37,714 nt of DNA from Candidatus Gastranaerophilales bacterium (GTDB lineage: Bacteria; Cyanobacteriota; Vampirovibrionia; Gastranaerophilales; Gastranaerophilaceae). Every line of letters begins with the position of its first letter. Position 1 is the first letter of the stretch. Below, piece by piece: positions 23,534 through 32,759 of this stretch. The DNA is taken from assembly GCA_944325175.1 (NCBI GenBank), contig CALUYZ010000019.1, forward strand, positions 1 through 37,714, written 5' to 3'. The position numbers and the translations under genes are program-made. The notes under the pieces were generated by a model. It was not told where the DNA came from. It did not search any database and was given only the letters and a program-made list of their open reading frames with translations.

Positions 23534-25618
23534 TTAATTAATACTGCATGAAGCGCAGCCTTCGTTTAATTCAATGTTAAGGTCGCCAACAAATATTTCA
23601 CCTTTGCCAAGGGCGTTTGGAATAATTGAAAATGTGTTTGAAATGCCGTCTTGCGCGTCTTCAAAAGGCAATTTTGCAACTGATGCCAAAGATGCAATGG
23701 CGCCGTTTTTATCTCTTCCATGCATTGGGTTTGCACCGGGGGCAAGTGGAATTCCTTTTTTTCTGCCGTCAGGAGTATTACCTGTTTTTTTGCCGTAAAC
23801 TACGTTAGATGTGATTGTTAAAATTGACATTGTTGGAATTGAATTTCTGTATGTATAATGCTTTCTGATTTTTGCCATAAAGGTTTTAACCAAATTAACC
23901 GCAATTTCATCAACTCTATCATCATTGTTGCCATATTTTGGAAAATCGCCTTCAATTTCATAATCAATAACAATGCCGTCATTATCACGAACAGGCTTTA
24001 CTTTTGCATATTTTATGGCAGATAGAGAATCTGCAACAACAGAAAGCCCTGCAATGCCCGTTGCAAAATATCTTTTAACATCTCTATCATGAAGCGCCAT
24101 TTGTGAGCGTTCATAGCAATATTTATCGTGCATATAATGAATTATATTTAATGTATTAACATATAACCCAGCAAGCCACTCCATCATATCGTCATATTTT
24201 GCCATAACGTCTTCATAATCAAGATATTCACCTGTGCAAGGGCGATATTTTGGCCCGACTTGAACTTTTGAGACTTCATCAACCCCGCCATTTATTGCAT
24301 ATAAAAGGCATTTTGCAAGGTTTGCTCTTGCGCCGAAGAATTGCATTTCTTTGCCGATAACCATGGATGAAACGCAGCATGCAATGGCATAATCATCCCC
24401 ATGGGTTACTCTCATAAGGTCGTCATTTTCATATTGAATTGATGAAGTTTTAATTGAAATATGAGCGCAATATTTTTTAAAGCCCATAGGTAAATTTTTT
24501 GACCAAAGAACGGTTAAATTTGGTTCAGGCGCTGTTCCTAAGTTTTCTAAAGTGTGAAGGTATCTGAAGGAATTTTTTGTAACTAATGTTCTGCCGTCAA
24601 TTCCCATGCCGCCAATAGATTCTGTTACCCAAGTGGGGTCGCCTGAAAACAGCTCATTATATTCAGGTGTTCTTGCAAATTTGACAAACCTTAATTTCAT
24701 AATAAAGTGGTCTATCATTTCTTGCGCTTCAGATTCTGTTATAACGCCTTCTTTTAGGTCACGTTCTATATAAATATCAAGGAAGGTTGAAGTTCTTCCA
24801 ATGCTCATAGCGGCGCCATTTTGTTCTTTTATGGCAGCTAAAAAGCCAAAATATAGCCATTGAATTGCTTCTTTAGCGTTTCTTGCGGGTTTTGAAATGT
24901 CAAAACCATATATTGAGCCGAGTTCTTTCATCTCATTTAAGGCTCTAATTTGTTCGGTTATTTCTTCCCTTAATTGAATTCTATCGGGCGTCATTTCACC
25001 TTCAAGGGATTTGAACTGTTCTTTTTTGTCTTCTATAAGCCTATCAATGCCATACAAAGCAACCCTTCTGTAATCGCCTATAATTCTTCCTCTGCCATAT
25101 GCATCAGGAAGCCCTGTTATAATGGCACTGTGCCTTGCAGCTTTCATTTCAGGCGTGTAAACATCAAAAACACCTTGGTTGTGAGTTTTTCTGTATTTTG
25201 TAAAAATTTCAGAAATTTCAGGGTCAACTTCATAACCATAAGAACGACATGAAGTTTCTGCCATTCTGATGCCGCCAAAAGGCTGCATAGAACGCTTTAG
25301 GGGTTTATCTGTTTGCAAACCTACAATGGTTTCAAGTTCTTTATTAATATACCCTGCACCATGAGATGTTATTGTGGATACTATTTTTGTATCCATATCC
25401 AAAACGCCGCCTTCTTCTCTTTCTTTTTGCAAAAGAAAACAGCATCTTTCCCAAAGTTTGTTTGTAGCTTCCGTTGGTTCAGCCAAAAAATCGGCATTAC
25501 CGCAGTATGGTGTATAGTTTTTTTGAATAAAATCCCGAACATTTATTTCTTGTTCCCATTTGCCTGAAATAAAGGCTGTTTCTGGGAATAATTTCTTTTC
25601 ACCGGTGAGGTTAGTCAT
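23534..25618 (-). CDS. pflB: Pyruvate formate-lyase catalytic core, lacking the glycyl-radical domain
   Basis: The protein has 694 residues from ATG 25618, with TTGGAGTG in front; an upstream TTG is itself part of that ribosome site. PFL splits pyruvate and CoA to acetyl-CoA and formate. The active-site pair is Cys414-Cys415 in [10 protein letters not shown], and [20 protein letters not shown] and [21 protein letters not shown] are family blocks (in parts). Ordinary PFL is about 750-760 residues and ends in the glycyl-radical domain. Here homology ends at [12 protein letters not shown] and a new tail [20 protein letters not shown] follows, with a CxxC at 688-691. The radical domain is encoded next door (23282-23518). 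Confidence 0.93.
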   Translation of the reverse strand: MTNLTGEKKLFPETAFISGKWEQEINVRDFIQKNYTPYCGNADFLAEPTEATNKLWERCCFLLQKEREEGGVLDMDTKIVSTITSHGAGYINKELETIVGLQTDKPLKRSMQPFGGIRMAETSCRSYGYEVDPEISEIFTKYRKTHNQGVFDVYTPEMKAARHSAIITGLPDAYGRGRIIGDYRRVALYGIDRLIEDKKEQFKSLEGEMTPDRIQLREEITEQIRALNEMKELGSIYGFDISKPARNAKEAIQWLYFGFLAAIKEQNGAAMSIGRTSTFLDIYIERDLKEGVITESEAQEMIDHFIMKLRFVKFARTPEYNELFSGDPTWVTESIGGMGIDGRTLVTKNSFRYLHTLENLGTAPEPNLTVLWSKNLPMGFKKYCAHISIKTSSIQYENDDLMRVTHGDDYAIACCVSSMVIGKEMQFFGARANLAKCLLYAINGGVDEVSKVQVGPKYRPCTGEYLDYEDVMAKYDDMMEWLAGLYVNTLNIIHYMHDKYCYERSQMALHDRDVKRYFATGIAGLSVVADSLSAIKYAKVKPVRDNDGIVIDYEIEGDFPKYGNNDDRVDEIAVNLVKTFMAKIRKHYTYRNSIPTMSILTITSNVVYGKKTGNTPDGRKKGIPLAPGANPMHGRDKNGAIASLASVAKLPFEDAQDGISNTFSIIPNALGKGEIFVGDLNIELNEGCASCSIN

Positions 25619-25647
25619 AATACACTCCAATCTAGTTAATCAATAAC

Positions 25648-25677
25648 ATCATACATTAAGCTTTCAGCATGTTCCAA
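25648..25677 (-). promoter_or_regulatory. Candidate pfl promoter
   Basis: On the minus strand TTGGAA and TATGAT are 18 bases apart, ending 30 bases before the pfl start. It is the best sigma-70-like pair in this divergent gap. Confidence 0.4.
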
Positions 25678-25733
25678 TAAATTTACATATTTGTTTATAA
25701 AAAACTTTATATTAAATATTGTAAAAATAACAC

Positions 25734-25762
25734 TTGCAAAATTTTAAAAAAACCTTTAGAAT
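25734..25762 (+). promoter_or_regulatory. Candidate promoter of the arginine operon
   Basis: TTGCAA, 17 bases, TAGAAT: four and five of six consensus bases at ideal spacing. Transcription would start near 25769, just ahead of the leader peptide at 25792 and divergent from pfl. Confidence 0.6.
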
Positions 25763-25791
25763 GAAACAATCAAATTTAAAAAAAGGAAAAA

Positions 25792-25845
25792 ATGAAAAAC
25801 ATTTCTTTAAAAATTGCTGAATTACGACGTCAAGGCCTTAGATAA
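25792..25845 (+). CDS. Arginine leader peptide
   Basis: A 17-codon ORF, MKNISLKIAELRRQGLR, behind AAAGGAAAAA. It holds tandem Arg codons CGA CGT at positions 12-13 and a final Arg AGA before TAA. The surrounding genes use almost only AGA and AGG for Arg, so the CGA-CGT pair stands out. The codons lie 12 bases before the stop, and the stop itself overlaps the 5' arm of an antiterminator stem. This is the layout of attenuation leaders in the his, trp and leu operons. Low charged Arg-tRNA would stall the ribosome here and permit argFGHCJBD transcription. It is too short for normal gene calls, and translation has not been shown. Confidence 0.75.
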   Translation: MKNISLKIAELRRQGLR

Positions 25846-25953
25846 GGTCTTTTGCCGTATTGCATTTTAAAAAGAATTAAATTTAATTTTCATTTTAAAA
25901 AGTATAAATACCTTAAAAAGACCTTATTCAAAAGGAATTTTAAGGTATTTTTT
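25832..25953 (+). promoter_or_regulatory. Ribosome-mediated attenuator of the arginine operon
   Basis: Three competing pairings are visible. (1:2) AAGGCCTT (25832-25839) with AAGGTCTT (25844-25851), eight pairs including one G-T. (2:3) ATAAGGTCTTTT (25842-25853) with AAAAGACCTTAT (25916-25927), 12 perfect pairs. (Terminator) 25906-25918 with 25938-25950, 13 perfect pairs. A ribosome stalled on the Arg codons covers arm 1 and frees arm 2 for 2:3. A ribosome at the stop covers arm 2 and lets the terminator form. A caveat: arm 3 overlaps only three bases of the terminator 5' arm and otherwise lies in its loop, so mutual exclusion should be tested by folding. Confidence 0.7.
25906..25953 (+). terminator. 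Intrinsic terminator inside the arginine leader
   Basis: A perfect 13-bp stem, AAATACCTTAAAA with TTTTAAGGTATTT, has a 19-base loop, and the T-run continues to 25953. It ends 31 bases before the argF start, so it must be regulated for the operon to be expressed. Confidence 0.85.
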
Positions 25954-25984
25954 ATTAGAAAAATTACAATAAAGGAGATATAAA

Positions 25985-26926
25985 TTGAAAACGGTTAAAA
26001 ATTTAAAAGGGAAAGATTTTATTAATTTAGAAGATTTTTCATCCGATGAATTAAAAGGTTTAATTAACCTTGCCATTGAATTAAAGAAAAAAACCAAAAA
26101 CGGCAGGAATTTAGACTTATTAAAAAATAAAAATCTTGTTATGTATTTTTCAAAGCCTTCTTTAAGAACAAGATTAAGTTTTGAAATAGGAATGTCAAAA
26201 TTAGGCGGCAAAAGCTATGTTATAAAACAAGATGAAATTATTTTGGGAAAAAGAGAATCTATTGAAGATACCGCAAGAGTAATTTCAAAATACGCAGATG
26301 CCGTTACCATAAGAACCTTTGCGCATAGCGACGTTGAACAATTTGCAAAATTCTCATCAATTCCTGTTGTTAACGCCTTAACGGACCTTTCTCACCCATG
26401 CCAGATTATGGCAGACCTTTTAACCGTTTATGAAACATTTAAAACTTTTAAAGGTTTAAAATTAGCCTACATTGGTGACGGCAACAACGTTACAAACAGT
26501 TTATTAACAGGCTGCGCTTCTTTTGGAATAGATATAACAGCAATTTGCCCAAACGGTTATGAACCAAACAGTGATGAAATTTTAAAAGCTAAAAAAATAG
26601 CTGAAAAAACAGGCTCTAAAATTGAAATAGTATCTGACCCAGCATCTGGTGTTCAAGGTGCAAACATTGTTTATACTGATGTTTGGGCTTCAATGGGGCA
26701 AGAAAGTGAAGCTGAAACAAGAAAAGAAATATTTAAAAATTATCAAATTAATAATGAATTAATGAAAAATGCGGCAAATAATTCTATTGTTCTTCACTGT
26801 CTGCCTGCTCATAAAGGGCAAGAAATTACAGAAGAAACATTTGAGCTTCATGCAAATTCGATTTTTAATCAGGCAGAAAACAGAATGTATGCTCAAATGG
26901 CAATATTAGCGTCAATTATTAAATAA
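25985..26926 (+). CDS. argF: Ornithine carbamoyltransferase
   Basis: The protein has 313 residues. It starts at TTG 25985 behind AAAGGAG. It makes citrulline from ornithine and carbamoyl phosphate. SLRTR (59-63, the carbamoyl-phosphate loop, within SKPSLRTRLSFE), HPCQIMADLLT and HCLPAHKGQEI (the ornithine-side Cys) are all present. VIKQDEIILGKRESIEDTARVIS (in parts) is the usual second block. It is the first gene of the arginine operon and the one nearest to the leader attenuator. The TTG start may limit its translation. Carbamoyl-phosphate synthetase is not in the window. Confidence 0.95.
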   Translation: MKTVKNLKGKDFINLEDFSSDELKGLINLAIELKKKTKNGRNLDLLKNKNLVMYFSKPSLRTRLSFEIGMSKLGGKSYVIKQDEIILGKRESIEDTARVISKYADAVTIRTFAHSDVEQFAKFSSIPVVNALTDLSHPCQIMADLLTVYETFKTFKGLKLAYIGDGNNVTNSLLTGCASFGIDITAICPNGYEPNSDEILKAKKIAEKTGSKIEIVSDPASGVQGANIVYTDVWASMGQESEAETRKEIFKNYQINNELMKNAANNSIVLHCLPAHKGQEITEETFELHANSIFNQAENRMYAQMAILASIIK

Positions 26927-26938
26927 GGAGAAATAAAA

Positions 26939-28159
26939 ATGAAAGAAAAAGTTATTTTAGCCTACTCCGGTGGTTTAGACACAACAGTTATTATTCCTTG
27001 GTTAAAAGAAAACTATGATTTTGATGTAGTTGCAGTTTGTATTGATGTTGGTCAAGGTACAGAAACAGACGGCTTAGAAGAAAAAGCGCTTAAAACAGGG
27101 GCTATTAAATATTACCTTTTAAATGTTGAAGATGAATTTGTGGTTGATTATATCTACCCTGCAATTAAAGCAAATGCAACTTATGAAGGTAAATATCTTT
27201 TAGGAACATCTCTTGCAAGGCCTTTAATTGCAAAAAAATTGGTTGAAATTGCAAAAAAAGAAGGTGCTACTGCAATTTGCCATGGTGCAACAGGCAAAGG
27301 AAACGACCAAGTAAGGTTTGAACTTGGCATAAAAGCATTAGCGCCTGAACTTAAAATCATTGCTCCTTGGAGAATTTGGGATATTCAATCAAGAGAAGAT
27401 GAAGTTGAATATCTTGAAAAAAGAGGAATTGAAGTTCCTATGAAAAAAGGCGATACCTATTCAAGAGATAAAAACCTTTGGCACTTATCCCATGAAGGGT
27501 TAGAGCTTGAAGACCCCGCTTGTGAACCAAACTATGATAAATTGCTTCATTTATCGGTTACTCCTGAAAAAGCGCCCGATGAAGCAACATACATTGAAAT
27601 TGAATTTGAAAAAGGTATTCCAACTAAATTAAATGGTGAAACCTATGCGCCAAGCGAATTTGTTAAAAAATTAAATGTTATAGGCGGAAAAAACGGCATT
27701 GGCATTGTTGATATGGTTGAAAACAGAGTCGTGGGGATGAAATCAAGAGGAGTTTACGAAACCCCCGGGGGAACAATTTTATACTATGCACATAAAGAAC
27801 TTGAATATTTGTGCCTAGATAAACAAACCCAATCTTTTAAATCAATCGTTTCAAATAAATTCGCTGAACTTGCATATTCTGGCGAATGGTTCACACCTTT
27901 AATGGAAGCTTTAATGGCATTTATTGATAAAACTCAAGAAACCGTTACAGGATGTGTTAAATTAAAACTCTACAAAGGAAACATAATTCCTGCTGGCGCA
28001 AAATCAAAATATTCGCTTTATAATGAATCTTTAGCAAGTTTTACAACAGGCGAATTATATAACCATAAAGACGCCGAAGGCTTTATAAACCTCTTTGGGC
28101 TTCCTTTGAAGGTTAGAGCATTAGTGAATGAAAAAAATAAAACAAAGGAGCTTGTTTAA
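26939..28159 (+). CDS. argG: Argininosuccinate synthase
   Basis: The protein has 406 residues, full length. It joins citrulline and aspartate with ATP. The ATP loop is AYSGGLDTT (8-16). [29 protein letters not shown] and [19 protein letters not shown] (in parts) are family blocks that hold citrulline and aspartate. It follows argF by 12 bases, with TAAGGAGAAAT as ribosome site, and its stop overlaps the argH start as TAATG. Confidence 0.96.
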   Translation: MKEKVILAYSGGLDTTVIIPWLKENYDFDVVAVCIDVGQGTETDGLEEKALKTGAIKYYLLNVEDEFVVDYIYPAIKANATYEGKYLLGTSLARPLIAKKLVEIAKKEGATAICHGATGKGNDQVRFELGIKALAPELKIIAPWRIWDIQSREDEVEYLEKRGIEVPMKKGDTYSRDKNLWHLSHEGLELEDPACEPNYDKLLHLSVTPEKAPDEATYIEIEFEKGIPTKLNGETYAPSEFVKKLNVIGGKNGIGIVDMVENRVVGMKSRGVYETPGGTILYYAHKELEYLCLDKQTQSFKSIVSNKFAELAYSGEWFTPLMEALMAFIDKTQETVTGCVKLKLYKGNIIPAGAKSKYSLYNESLASFTTGELYNHKDAEGFINLFGLPLKVRALVNEKNKTKELV

Positions 28160-29559
28160 TGGCAAAAGAAGAAATCGCCCTTTTATGGGGTTCAAGGTTT
28201 TCAAAAGAATTAAATGAAGATGTTAATGATTTCAATTCATCCCTTCCTTTTGATAAAATTTTATATAAATATGACATTAAAGGAAGCGTTGCGCACGCTA
28301 CAATGCTTTGTCATCAAGGAATAATTTCAGAAAATGAAAAAGATGAAATTATAGGCGGGTTAAGTGAAATTTTAGCTGAAATTGAAAGTGGTAAACTTCA
28401 ATTCGATTATAACTTTGAAGACATTCATTCTTTTATAGAAGCTAATTTAGTGAAAAAAATTGGTGCTACAGGCAAAAAAGTTCACACGTCAAGAAGCAGA
28501 AACGACCAAGTGGCGCTTGATATAAGGCTTTATTTAAAAGATGAAATTAAAGAAATTCAAAAGTTAATCTTAAATTTAATTAAAACCTTAATGGATTTTT
28601 CAAATAATCACCTTGAAACAATAATGCCGGGGTATACTCACCTTCAAAGAGCGCAAGCTGTTACTTTGGCACATTATCTTGGTGCATATATTGAAATGTT
28701 TAAAAGGGACAAAGAAAGGCTTGATGATACCTATAAAAGGGTGAATGTTCTTCCCTTGGGGGCAGGGGCTTTGGCCGGCAGCCCATATAACATTAAAAGA
28801 AATTTGGTGGCTGAATATTTAGGGGTTGATTCAATTTGTTTAAATTCAATGGATGCTGTTTCAGACAGAGATTTTATTATTGAAACTTTATCCGATTTAG
28901 CAATGGTTATGACCCATTTAAGCAGAATTTCAGAAGAAATTATAATGTGGTCAAGCTTTGAATTTAAGTTTGTTGAACTTGATGATTCTTATTCAACGGG
29001 TTCAAGCATTATGCCTCAAAAGAAAAACCCCGATATTTTAGAACTCATTAGGGGAAAAACAGGCAGGGTTTATGGTTCTCTAACAAGCATTTTAACCACA
29101 ATGAAATCTTTGCCTTTAGCATACAATAAAGATATGCAGGAAGACAAAGAACCATTGTTTGATGGCATTAAGACAGTTAAAAATTGCCTTAAAATTCTTC
29201 CTGATGTAATAAAAACAATGAAAGTTAACAAAGAAAAAATGCTGCAAGCTGCAAAAGAAGGTTTTTTAAATGCAACCGATGTTGCAGATTACTTAACCAA
29301 AAAAGGGCTTCCATTCAGAGATTCACACAACATTGCAGGCAAACTTGTTTCTTATTGCATTAATTCTAAAAAAACACTTGATGAACTTTCAATGGATGAA
29401 TTTAAAAAAGAATCAAGCCTTTTTGATGATGATATTTATAGCGCAATTGATATTAAAAATTCCGTTATATCAAAAAAAGAAATTGGCGGCCCAAACCCTG
29501 AAACAGTTAAGCATGTTTTAGAATTAAACAAAATTTGGCTATCAGATAATGAAATTTAG
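28159..29559 (+). CDS. argH: Argininosuccinate lyase
   Basis: The protein has 466 residues. It cleaves argininosuccinate to arginine and fumarate. It is a fumarase/aspartase superfamily member: the signature GSSIMPQKKNPD begins at residue 281 and contains the mobile-loop serine. HTSRSRNDQVALD (about 110-122) and the catalytic-His block GYTHLQRAQAV are intact. The start overlaps the argG stop, indicating translational coupling. The length is normal. Confidence 0.96.
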   Translation: MAKEEIALLWGSRFSKELNEDVNDFNSSLPFDKILYKYDIKGSVAHATMLCHQGIISENEKDEIIGGLSEILAEIESGKLQFDYNFEDIHSFIEANLVKKIGATGKKVHTSRSRNDQVALDIRLYLKDEIKEIQKLILNLIKTLMDFSNNHLETIMPGYTHLQRAQAVTLAHYLGAYIEMFKRDKERLDDTYKRVNVLPLGAGALAGSPYNIKRNLVAEYLGVDSICLNSMDAVSDRDFIIETLSDLAMVMTHLSRISEEIIMWSSFEFKFVELDDSYSTGSSIMPQKKNPDILELIRGKTGRVYGSLTSILTTMKSLPLAYNKDMQEDKEPLFDGIKTVKNCLKILPDVIKTMKVNKEKMLQAAKEGFLNATDVADYLTKKGLPFRDSHNIAGKLVSYCINSKKTLDELSMDEFKKESSLFDDDIYSAIDIKNSVISKKEIGGPNPETVKHVLELNKIWLSDNEI

Positions 29560-29571
29560 GAGAATAAAAAA

Positions 29572-30621
29572 TTGGAAAAAATAAAAGCGGCAGTTGTAGG
29601 TTCAACAGGTTATGCAGGCGAAGAATTGGTTAGAATTTTATCTAACCACAAAAATGTTGAATTAAAGTTTTTAACATCAAGGTCATATAAGGGGCAAAAT
29701 TTTCAAGATGTTTATTCCAACTTTAATAAGGTTTTAGATATAAATTTAATTGAAGATGATATTGAAACCCTGTCAAATGAAGTTGATGTTATTTTTCTTG
29801 CGCTGCCGCACGGGATTGCTTCAAGCAAAGTAACGAAAGAAATTTTAGGTAAAACAAAAATAATAGATTTAGGGGCAGATTTCAGACTAAAAAGTAAAAC
29901 CGTTTATGAAAAATGGTATAACGTTGAACATTTGGGCGAAAACCTTTTAGATGAAGCAGTTTATGGGCTTCCTGAAATTTACAGAGAAGAAATTAAAAAA
30001 ACAAATTTAATTGCAAACCCGGGGTGCTACACAACTTGTTCCATTTTAAGCTTATACCCTTTATTTAAAAATAATTTAATTGAAACAAATTCTGTTATAA
30101 TTGATGCAAAATCAGGCGTAACAGGAGCAGGCAGGGGTGTTTCATTAGGGGTTCATTTTTCTGAAACCAATGAAAATATAAAAGCTTATAAAATTGCATC
30201 CCACAGGCACACCCCTGAAATTGAACAAGAACTCACAAATGCAATTAAAAAAGATGTTGTAATTCAATTTACACCTCACCTGATTCCAATGAACAGGGGC
30301 ATTTTAACAACATCATATTTAAAACTAAAAGATAGCTTTACTTTTGATAATGTTAAAGAGGCTTATTTTGAACAATATAAAAATGAAAAATTTGTAAGAC
30401 TTTTAAAAGAAGGGGTTTACCCCGAAACAAAATGGGTAAAAGGTTCAAATTATATTGATATTGGTTTGTTTTTCGACCGAAGAACAGGAAATGTAATTGT
30501 TCAAGGGGCAATAGATAATTTAATTAAAGGAGCATCGGGCCAAGCGGTTCAAAATATGAATTTAATGTTTGGTTTCGATGAAATTGAAGGCATTAAAACG
30601 GCAGGAATATTTCCTGTATAA
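29572..30621 (+). CDS. argC: N-acetyl-gamma-glutamyl-phosphate reductase
   Basis: The protein has 349 residues, with a TTG start behind TTAGGAGAAT. It uses NADPH to reduce N-acetylglutamyl phosphate. The nucleotide motif GSTGYAGEELVRIL (10-23) and the nucleophile Cys152 in NPGCYTTCS are present, as is the catalytic-side HRHTPEIEQEL block. It belongs to the common (type 1) ArgC form. It lies 12 bases after argH and 18 before argJ. Confidence 0.95.
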   Translation: MEKIKAAVVGSTGYAGEELVRILSNHKNVELKFLTSRSYKGQNFQDVYSNFNKVLDINLIEDDIETLSNEVDVIFLALPHGIASSKVTKEILGKTKIIDLGADFRLKSKTVYEKWYNVEHLGENLLDEAVYGLPEIYREEIKKTNLIANPGCYTTCSILSLYPLFKNNLIETNSVIIDAKSGVTGAGRGVSLGVHFSETNENIKAYKIASHRHTPEIEQELTNAIKKDVVIQFTPHLIPMNRGILTTSYLKLKDSFTFDNVKEAYFEQYKNEKFVRLLKEGVYPETKWVKGSNYIDIGLFFDRRTGNVIVQGAIDNLIKGASGQAVQNMNLMFGFDEIEGIKTAGIFPV

Positions 30622-30639
30622 AAATTGAAAGGGAAAATA

Positions 30640-31884
30640 ATGAATACAATAATATCTGAAGAAATAAAAACTACATGCGGTACAATAGTTTCGCCAAAAG
30701 GTTTTTTAGCTCAAGGAATACATTCAGGGGTAAAGAAAAAGAAGCTTGATTTATCGATAATATATTCTAAAAAACCGGCCTTGTGTTCTGCCGTTTATAC
30801 GACAAACATAGTTAAAGCACCGCCTTTATTATGGTCAGAAAGTTTAACCAAAAATAATAATAAAATTCAAGCCATTGTTGTAAATAGCGGCAACGCTAAT
30901 TCCTGTACGGGAGATAGAGGCTACAAAGACGCTGTTTTAATGGCACAAACCGTCTCAGATTGTTTGAGCATTGAAAAAGAAAGCGTTATTGTTACAAGCA
31001 CAGGTGTTATCGGTGTATATTTGCCTATGGAAAATATTGTGTCAGGAATTAAAAAATTAGTGCCAACATTAGCTGATACAGAAGAAGCAGGCATTAATTG
31101 CGCAACGGGCATTTTAACAACAGATACATTTTTAAAAAGCATAACCGTTGAATTTGAAATAAATGGAACACCTGTTAAAATTTCTGGCATTGCAAAGGGC
31201 TCCGGCATGATTCACCCCAATATGGCAACAATGCTCAATTTTATTACAACAGATGTAAACATTGAAAAAGAATTTCTGGATAAAGCTTTTAAATCAAATA
31301 TACAAGACACCTTTAATATGATAACGGTTGATGGCGAAACAAGCACAAATGATATGGCAGTTATTTTAGCAAACGGTTGCGCTAATAACCCAATTATCAA
31401 TAAAGAAGATGAAAATTATGAAAAATTTAAAAAAGCACTTCATATAGTTACAGAAGAACTTGCAAAAGATATAGTTAAAGACGGCGAAGGCGCAAGCAAA
31501 TTTTTAGAGTGCAAAATTAATGGTACAAAAACCAAAGATGACGCTAAAATTTTAATTAAAGCAATTTTAAATTCCAACTTGGTAAAAACCGCATTTTTTG
31601 GGCAAGACGCTAACTGGGGCAGGGTAATTTCTGCTATGGGCGCATCAGGCGTTAAATTTAACCCAGATAAGGTTGATATTAAATTTAAAAGCAAAACGGG
31701 CGAAATTGAACTTTATAAAAAAGGAAAGCCGCTTAATTTTGATGAAGAATTTGCAATTGATGTTTTAAAAGAAAGAGAAATTCAAATTTTAGTTGAAATG
31801 AAAGAAGGCATTGCCAAAGCCACAGGCTGGGGCTGCGATTTGAGCTATGATTACGTTAAAATTAACGCAGAATACAGAAGCTAA
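30640..31884 (+). CDS. argJ: Ornithine acetyltransferase / N-acetylglutamate synthase
   Basis: The protein has 414 residues from ATG 30640; an upstream TTG at 30625 overlaps the AAAGGGAAA ribosome site. ArgJ recycles the acetyl group from N-acetylornithine to glutamate, giving the cyclic pathway. The self-cleavage site is in HPNMATMLNF, with Thr197 as the new N-terminal nucleophile. VNSGNANSCTG and TVDGETSTNDMAV are family blocks, as is GQDANWGRVISAMG. No argA or argE is nearby, so this enzyme probably supplies both the first and the fifth step. Confidence 0.95.
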   Translation: MNTIISEEIKTTCGTIVSPKGFLAQGIHSGVKKKKLDLSIIYSKKPALCSAVYTTNIVKAPPLLWSESLTKNNNKIQAIVVNSGNANSCTGDRGYKDAVLMAQTVSDCLSIEKESVIVTSTGVIGVYLPMENIVSGIKKLVPTLADTEEAGINCATGILTTDTFLKSITVEFEINGTPVKISGIAKGSGMIHPNMATMLNFITTDVNIEKEFLDKAFKSNIQDTFNMITVDGETSTNDMAVILANGCANNPIINKEDENYEKFKKALHIVTEELAKDIVKDGEGASKFLECKINGTKTKDDAKILIKAILNSNLVKTAFFGQDANWGRVISAMGASGVKFNPDKVDIKFKSKTGEIELYKKGKPLNFDEEFAIDVLKEREIQILVEMKEGIAKATGWGCDLSYDYVKINAEYRS

Positions 31885-31898
31885 GGAGAAAGTTATAA

Positions 31899-32759
31899 AT
31901 GCAAAAATATATAGAAAAAGCAAGTGTTTTAATCGAGGCTATGCCTTATTTAAACGAATTTCACGGTAAAACCGTTATTATAAAATTTGGCGGTGCCGCT
32001 ATGGTTGACCCCCAAATTAAAAAATCTGTTATAAAGGATATTGCCTTTATGAAAATGGTTGGAATTAACCCTGTAATTGTCCATGGGGGCGGGCCTGAAA
32101 TTAATGAAGCATTGAAACTTCAAAAAATTGAGCCCAAATTTGTAAACGGTTTAAGAGTGACGGATTCAAACACCATGAAAACCGTTGAAACCGTTTTATC
32201 AGGGAAAATTAACAAAGCCTTAGTTTCAGAATTTCAAAAAAATAATGTTTCTGCCGTTGGTATTTCAGGTAAAGACGGGCTTTTAATTGAAGCGAAGAAA
32301 AAAGAAGGTGAAGTTGACCTTGGGCTTGTTGGCGATATAACAAACATCAACACAAAAATTATTGAAAGCTTAATTGCTTCAGATTTTGTTCCTGTAATTT
32401 CACCTGTCGGTTCTGATAAAGAAGGAAATACCTATAATATAAATGCAGACATTGCAGCATCAGAGATTGCAATTAAATTAAACGCTGCAAAGCTTATTTT
32501 CTTAACAGATTCAAACGGTGTTTTATTTAAAGAAGACGATGAAAATTCAGTTATATCGGAATTAATTCCTGATGAAATTAAGCTTTTAATTGAAAACGGA
32601 ACAATTAAAGGCGGTATGATTCCAAAAGTAAATTATGCAACAAAAGCGGTTAAAAATGGCGTTAATTCCGTTCACATCATAAACGGTAAAATTTTACACT
32701 CACTTCTTTTGGAAATTTTTACAAAAGACGGCATCGGCACAATTATAGAGGAATACTAA
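31899..32759 (+). CDS. argB: Acetylglutamate kinase
   Basis: The protein has 286 residues of the amino-acid kinase fold. It phosphorylates N-acetylglutamate and is usually the arginine-inhibited step. Signs: VIIKFGGAAMVDP (about 25-37), VIVHGGGPEINEAL, GISGKDG, NINADIAASEIAIKL and KGGMIPKVNYATKAV. An N-terminal helix (QKYIEKASVLIEAMPYL) matches the extension that, in arginine-sensitive ArgB enzymes, mediates hexamer formation and feedback, so feedback inhibition is likely. The stop overlaps argD as TAATG. Confidence 0.95.
   Translation: MQKYIEKASVLIEAMPYLNEFHGKTVIIKFGGAAMVDPQIKKSVIKDIAFMKMVGINPVIVHGGGPEINEALKLQKIEPKFVNGLRVTDSNTMKTVETVLSGKINKALVSEFQKNNVSAVGISGKDGLLIEAKKKEGEVDLGLVGDITNINTKIIESLIASDFVPVISPVGSDKEGNTYNINADIAASEIAIKLNAAKLIFLTDSNGVLFKEDDENSVISELIPDEIKLLIENGTIKGGMIPKVNYATKAVKNGVNSVHIINGKILHSLLLEIFTKDGIGTIIEEY

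Noticed and set aside
25763..25984. T-box or arginine riboswitch ahead of argF
   Set aside because: No T-box sequence (AGGGTGGNACCGCG-like) or specifier-loop architecture is visible; a leader ORF with Arg codons explains the stems better.
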